DNA of 15,328 bases from positions 1 to 15,328 of the forward strand of contig CAJTRK010000050.1 in assembly GCA_910578475.1 (NCBI GenBank). The letters run 5' to 3'. This DNA is from an uncultured Lachnospiraceae bacterium (lineage in GTDB: Bacteria > Bacillota > Clostridia > Lachnospirales > Lachnospiraceae). Positions 11,968-15,328 of the stretch are shown here, piece by piece; position 1 is the first letter of the stretch, and each line of letters opens with the position of its first letter. Below the pieces are notes generated by a model. That model was not told the DNA's origin and did no database searches. It worked only from the letters and a program-made list of their open reading frames with translations. The position numbers were made by a program, and so were the translations under genes.

Positions 11968-13323
11968 ATGGGGGATGTGGCAGCTCTCGATTCAACAAGA
12001 CTTATCATAGCGGCATTGATAGGGCTTGCATTACTGTTACTGTTAATCATTAAATTCAAGATTCATGCGATGCTTTCGATTTTAATCGGCGCGGTTACGA
12101 TTGGTCTGGTGGCAGGAATGCCTTTTTCGGAAATCGTTACGGCGGTAGACGACGGAATCGGCAATACGTTAAAGGGCATTGCGCTGCTGGTGGGACTGGG
12201 TTCCATGTTCGGGGCGATTCTGGAGGCTTCGGGAGGCGCGCAGACACTTGCCGTTACGATGGTAAAGAAGTTTGGTGATAAGAAGGCGGCCTGGGCGCTC
12301 GGCATAACGGGACTCGTCATTGCGATGCCGGTATTTTTTGACGCCGGACTGATTATTCTGATTCCGCTTGCTTTTTCACTTGCCAAAAGAACAAAACGTT
12401 CTTCTTTGTTTTATGTAGTACCGCTGCTTGCGGGACTTGCGGTAGGGCATGCGTTTATTCCGCCGACGCCCGGCCCGGTACTGGTTGCGACCATGTTGAA
12501 TGTAGACCTCGGATGGGTGATTCTGGTCGGCATTTTCTGCGGTACTTGTGCAATGATTGTTGCAGGGCCCATCTGGGGTTCCATATGCGGCAGAAAATAT
12601 GATGTTCCTGTTCCGGAGCATGTGGCAAATCAGGAAGATTTTGATGAATCCAAACTTCCGAGTTTCGGGACGGTGGTAGGTATCATTCTGATTCCGCTCG
12701 TTTTGATTGTATGTAAGTCTCTGGCGGGAGTAATTCCGGCGCTGTCCGGGATTGAGCCGATATTAACGTTCCTGGGGCAGCCTTTCATGGCGCTGCTGCT
12801 TGCAACGCTTGTTGCGATGTTCCTGCTTGGTAAAAAACACGGATATACATTGCCGGAGCTTGAAAAAATTATGACCAAATCCCTTGAACCGACAGGCCTG
12901 ATTCTTCTTGTAACCGCATGCGGCGGCGTACTGCGCTACATGCTTCAGTATTCAGGACTCGGCGATGTAATCGGCAATGCGGTTGCATCCGCAAATCTGC
13001 CGCTTGTACTGGTCGCTTTCCTGGTTGCTGCGCTGGTCAGAATCTGTGTTGGTTCGGCAACGGTGGCTATGACGATGGCGGCGGGCATTATTGCGGCGAT
13101 GCCGGGTATTGCGGAACTGTCTCCCATGTACCTTGCCTGTGTGACGGCAGCGGTAGCGGGCGGTTCGACGGTATGCTCTCATTTCAATGATTCCGGTTTC
13201 TGGCTGGTGAAGTCTCTTGTGGGACTGGATGAAAAGACGACATTAAAGACATGGACGATTATGGAAACGCTGGTCGGCGGCGTTGGATTTCTGGTAGCGT
13301 TTGTGATTTCATTTTTTGTTTGA
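11968..13323 (+). CDS. GntP-family gluconate/aldonate permease
   Basis: The protein is 451 residues, the normal GntP length, with about twelve or more membrane helices. Recognisable family stretches include KFKIHAMLSILIGA near the start, GIGNTLKGIALLVGLGSMFGAILEASGGAQ, MPVFFDAGLIILIPLAF, and GHAFIPPTPGPVLVA. GntP members are proton-coupled importers of gluconate and related sugar acids, though relatives carry D-serine or fructuronate. Its neighbour is a sugar-acid-type dehydratase, which favours an aldonate substrate; the exact sugar acid is not determinable. ATG 11968 has a perfect AAGGAGG (11953-11959) 8 bases upstream, so the in-frame ATG at 11947 before that site is rejected. It is followed after 71 bases by the dehydratase. 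Confidence 0.9.
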   Translation: MGDVAALDSTRLIIAALIGLALLLLLIIKFKIHAMLSILIGAVTIGLVAGMPFSEIVTAVDDGIGNTLKGIALLVGLGSMFGAILEASGGAQTLAVTMVKKFGDKKAAWALGITGLVIAMPVFFDAGLIILIPLAFSLAKRTKRSSLFYVVPLLAGLAVGHAFIPPTPGPVLVATMLNVDLGWVILVGIFCGTCAMIVAGPIWGSICGRKYDVPVPEHVANQEDFDESKLPSFGTVVGIILIPLVLIVCKSLAGVIPALSGIEPILTFLGQPFMALLLATLVAMFLLGKKHGYTLPELEKIMTKSLEPTGLILLVTACGGVLRYMLQYSGLGDVIGNAVASANLPLVLVAFLVAALVRICVGSATVAMTMAAGIIAAMPGIAELSPMYLACVTAAVAGGSTVCSHFNDSGFWLVKSLVGLDEKTTLKTWTIMETLVGGVGFLVAFVISFFV

Positions 13324-13347
13324 TAGTATTTGATTGTATAATATAAT
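13320..13347 (+). promoter_or_regulatory. Possible internal promoter before the dehydratase gene
   Basis: TTGATA (13320-13325) overlaps the permease stop codon, then a 16-bp spacer and TATAAT (13342-13347). The stretch is A/T-rich, so chance matches are easy, but the hexamers are close to consensus. It could allow dehydratase expression independent of the operators at 11852-11918. Confidence 0.45.
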
Positions 13348-13394
13348 AAGGGTATAAAAAGAGACAAGAAAAGAATAAGAAGGGAGCAGAACAG

Positions 13395-15146
13395 ATGGAA
13401 CTGATGAGTCAGAAAATGAGAGAGCTGGCGCCGGAGCTGGACCCTCTTCGTATAGGAACAGGCTGGAAGCCGGAAGATTTATCCAAACCGCAGATTATGA
13501 TAGAAAGCACGTTCGGAGACAGTCATCCGGGAAGCGGCCATCTGGATATTCTGGTGGAAGAAGTCAGAAAAGGCGTGGAAGCGGCAGGCGGATACGGCGC
13601 GAGATATTTTGCGACGGATATCTGTGACGGAGAGAGCCAGGGAACGGACGGCATTAATTTCAGTCTTGCCAGTCGGGAAATGATTGCCAATATGATTGAG
13701 ATTCACGGAAGCGCAACCCCTTTTGACGGCGGTGTTTTTCTGGCAAGCTGCGATAAAGGAATGCCGGCGAACCTGATGGGACTTGCGAGAGTCAATGCGC
13801 CTTCGGTTGTCGTGCCGGGCGGTACGATGAATGCGGGACCGGAAATGCTGACGTTAGAACAGCTCGGCATGTACAGCGCGAAATATCAGCGGGGTGAAAT
13901 TGACGAGGAAAAATTAAACTGGGCAAAATGCAATGCCTGCCCGAGCTGCGGAGCCTGCTCCTTTATCGGGACGGCGTCCACCATGCAGATTATGGCGGAA
14001 GCGCTCGGACTCGCGCTTCCCGGAAGCGCATTGATGCCTGCGACAAGCCCGGATTTACGCACCTATGCGTACCAGGCAGGACAACAGGCTGTCAGACTGG
14101 CTACAATGGAAGGTATGCGCCCCAGTGATATCGTGACAAGGAAGAGTTTTGAAAATGCGATTCTTGTTCATGCGGCTGTTTCCGGCAGCACCAATTGTCT
14201 TCTGCATATACCGGCAATTGCCCATGAATTTGGCATTGAGATTACAGGCGATACATTTGACAGACTGCACAGAGGCGCGCGCTATCTTCTGGATGTGCGG
14301 CCGGCGGGAAGATGGCCTGCGGAAGTATTCTATTATGCGGGCGGCGTTCCGGCGATAATGGAAGAAATCAAAGAACATCTGCATCTGGACGTGATGACGG
14401 TTACAGGAAAGACACTGGGTGAAAATCTCAGGGAACTGAAAGAGAACGGTTATTATGAACGTTGTGAAAAATGGTTACAGGATTTCAACGGCCGATATGG
14501 TGTGCAGCTGACGAGAGAAGACATTATCAGACCTTACGATAAGGCGCTCGGAACGGACGGCAGCATTGCGGTACTGAAAGGAAATCTGGCGCCGGAAGGC
14601 GCAATCATCAAACATACCGCATGTCCGAAGGAAATGTATCAGGCGGTATTGCGGGCAAGACCCTTTGACAGCGAGGAGGAATGTCTGGACGCGGTCCTGA
14701 AACACAGGGTGGAAAAAGGCGATGCGGTATTCATCCGTTACGAAGGCCCGAAAGGCTCCGGCATGCCTGAGATGTTCTATACTTCGGAGGCAATCAGCAG
14801 CGACGCGGAGCTTGGAAAAAGTATCGCATTGATTACGGATGGTCGTTTTTCGGGTGCATCCACAGGCCCCGTTATCGGACATTGCAGCCCGGAAGCGGTT
14901 GACGGCGGCCCGATTGCGCTTGTCGAAGAAGGCGATTTGATTGAAATAGACGTGATGGGCAGGAAACTGAACATCGTCGGAATCGCCGGGGAAAGAAAAA
15001 CACCGGAAGAGATAGACGCCATCCTTCTTGAGCGGAAAAAGAACTGGAAGCCCAGAACGCCCAAGTATAAAAAAGGTGTGCTCCGCCTTTTCAGCGAACT
15101 TGCCGCGAGTCCGATGAAGGGCGCGTATCTGGAGTACGATAAATAA
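13395..15146 (+). CDS. IlvD/Edd-family dehydratase, probable sugar-acid (aldonate) dehydratase
   Basis: The protein is 583 residues. The family removes water from 2,3-dihydroxy acids or aldonates to give 2-keto(-3-deoxy) acids, using an Fe-S cluster and Mg2+. Seen motifs are ICDGESQGTDG at 76-86, LASCDKGMPANLMGLARVNAPSVVVPGG at 116-143, CNACPSCGACSFIGTASTMQ from 179 (C179, C182, C185, C188), and TDGRFSGASTGPVIGHCSPEA near the C-terminus. SCDKG, the CxxC-type cluster loop and VHAAVSGSTNCLLHIPAIAH resemble the YjhG/YagF xylonate-dehydratase branch more than biosynthetic IlvD. The canonical PCNxHL cysteine site reads GDSHPGSGHL (41-50), with no cysteine. Co-location with a GntP permease and FadR-type regulator supports sugar-acid catabolism rather than branched-chain amino acid synthesis. 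The ribosome site GGGAG (13382-13386) is 8 bases before ATG. Automated annotation may call it dihydroxy-acid dehydratase. Confidence 0.88.
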   Translation: MELMSQKMRELAPELDPLRIGTGWKPEDLSKPQIMIESTFGDSHPGSGHLDILVEEVRKGVEAAGGYGARYFATDICDGESQGTDGINFSLASREMIANMIEIHGSATPFDGGVFLASCDKGMPANLMGLARVNAPSVVVPGGTMNAGPEMLTLEQLGMYSAKYQRGEIDEEKLNWAKCNACPSCGACSFIGTASTMQIMAEALGLALPGSALMPATSPDLRTYAYQAGQQAVRLATMEGMRPSDIVTRKSFENAILVHAAVSGSTNCLLHIPAIAHEFGIEITGDTFDRLHRGARYLLDVRPAGRWPAEVFYYAGGVPAIMEEIKEHLHLDVMTVTGKTLGENLRELKENGYYERCEKWLQDFNGRYGVQLTREDIIRPYDKALGTDGSIAVLKGNLAPEGAIIKHTACPKEMYQAVLRARPFDSEEECLDAVLKHRVEKGDAVFIRYEGPKGSGMPEMFYTSEAISSDAELGKSIALITDGRFSGASTGPVIGHCSPEAVDGGPIALVEEGDLIEIDVMGRKLNIVGIAGERKTPEEIDAILLERKKNWKPRTPKYKKGVLRLFSELAASPMKGAYLEYDK

Positions 15147-15177
15147 CAGAAGTAAATCAAAAATACGAATTATTCTC

Positions 15178-15217
15178 AGCCACACAGCTGCGTTAAGCAA
15201 TTGTGTGGCTTTTTTTA
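15178..15217 (+). terminator. Terminator closing the permease-dehydratase operon
   Basis: AGCCACACA (15178-15186) pairs with TGTGTGGCT (15202-15210), a 9-bp GC-containing stem, followed by seven further Ts (15211-15217). Confidence 0.88.
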
Positions 15218-15328
15218 AGAAATTCTTTCATTTTTCATGCACACAGTCTTTCGTTTTCCCATTTATCCTAAATACATCTTCCAAAATGAAAGATGTCAGG
15301 ACAACAGCGGGCGGGCCGGCGGGATGAA
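15218..15328. other. Gene-free tail at the window edge
   Basis: No gene is recognisable. An inverted repeat, ACATCTT (15274-15280) with AAGATGT (15290-15296), has a 9-nt loop and no U-tract. The last 25 bases turn abruptly GC-rich. A promoter or leader of the next gene may lie here, but no convincing -35/-10 pair was found. Confidence 0.4.

Noticed and set aside
15272..15296. ATACATC and GATGT half-sites resembling the operator at 11852
   Set aside because: The halves are separated far more widely than in the operator and form a simple hairpin instead; no promoter was found with them.
1..15328. CRISPR arrays, insertion sequences, tRNA or rRNA genes, phage or classical defence systems
   Set aside because: I saw no direct-repeat arrays, transposase-like proteins, terminal repeats or recognisable RNA gene structures on either strand.

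Overview
This 15.3-kb window reads as a low-to-mid GC Firmicute, most likely an anaerobic gut-type Clostridia/Lachnospiraceae chromosome. Supporting signs are strong AAGGAGG-like ribosome sites, sigma-A promoters with extended -10 elements, U-tract hairpin terminators, a BlaI/BlaR1-type M56 pair, a clostridial HD-GYP protein, a MATE pump, an oleate hydratase and a GntP/IlvD-Edd aldonate module. All eleven confident genes lie on the + strand. I saw no tRNA, rRNA, insertion sequence, phage gene or CRISPR array. The genus assignment is inference from style and gene content.

Region 1 (about 100-4230) is a tightly spaced run that may be one transcript: a tandem HD / HD-GYP signalling phosphodiesterase, a small four-helix PsiE-like membrane protein, a cytoplasmic NodB-like polysaccharide deacetylase-fold protein and a MATE efflux transporter. 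Region 2 (4260-5230) is a solitary, clearly AT-richer gene for a NapH-type membrane ferredoxin, with its own promoter and terminator. Region 3 (5270-8053) is an autoregulated-looking BlaI-type repressor translationally coupled to an M56 membrane protease. The protease has no penicillin-binding sensor. Instead it carries a long acidic outer loop and a C-terminal domain ending in 28-residue tandem repeats. A possible 19-codon peptide gene with an excellent ribosome site faces the end of this gene from the opposite strand.

Region 4 (8190-10919) is a TetR-family regulator followed by an oleate hydratase. The hydratase has its own near-consensus promoter packed with palindromes, and the protein has an N-terminal hydrophobic/basic extension that suggests membrane tethering. 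Region 5 (10920-15217) is a sugar-acid module: a FadR-type GntR regulator, a strong terminator, then a promoter flanked by two related operator-like palindromes 53 bp apart, a GntP-type permease and an IlvD/Edd dehydratase of the YjhG/YagF-like branch. A clear terminator closes the module. The likely logic is import of an aldonate, dehydration to a 2-keto-3-deoxy acid, and induction when the regulator releases the operators. The kinase and aldolase that would follow are not in the window.

The most unusual items are the beta-lactam-independent BlaR1-like sensor with its repeats, the tethered oleate hydratase with its palindrome-filled promoter, and the dehydratase whose usual first cluster cysteine is absent.
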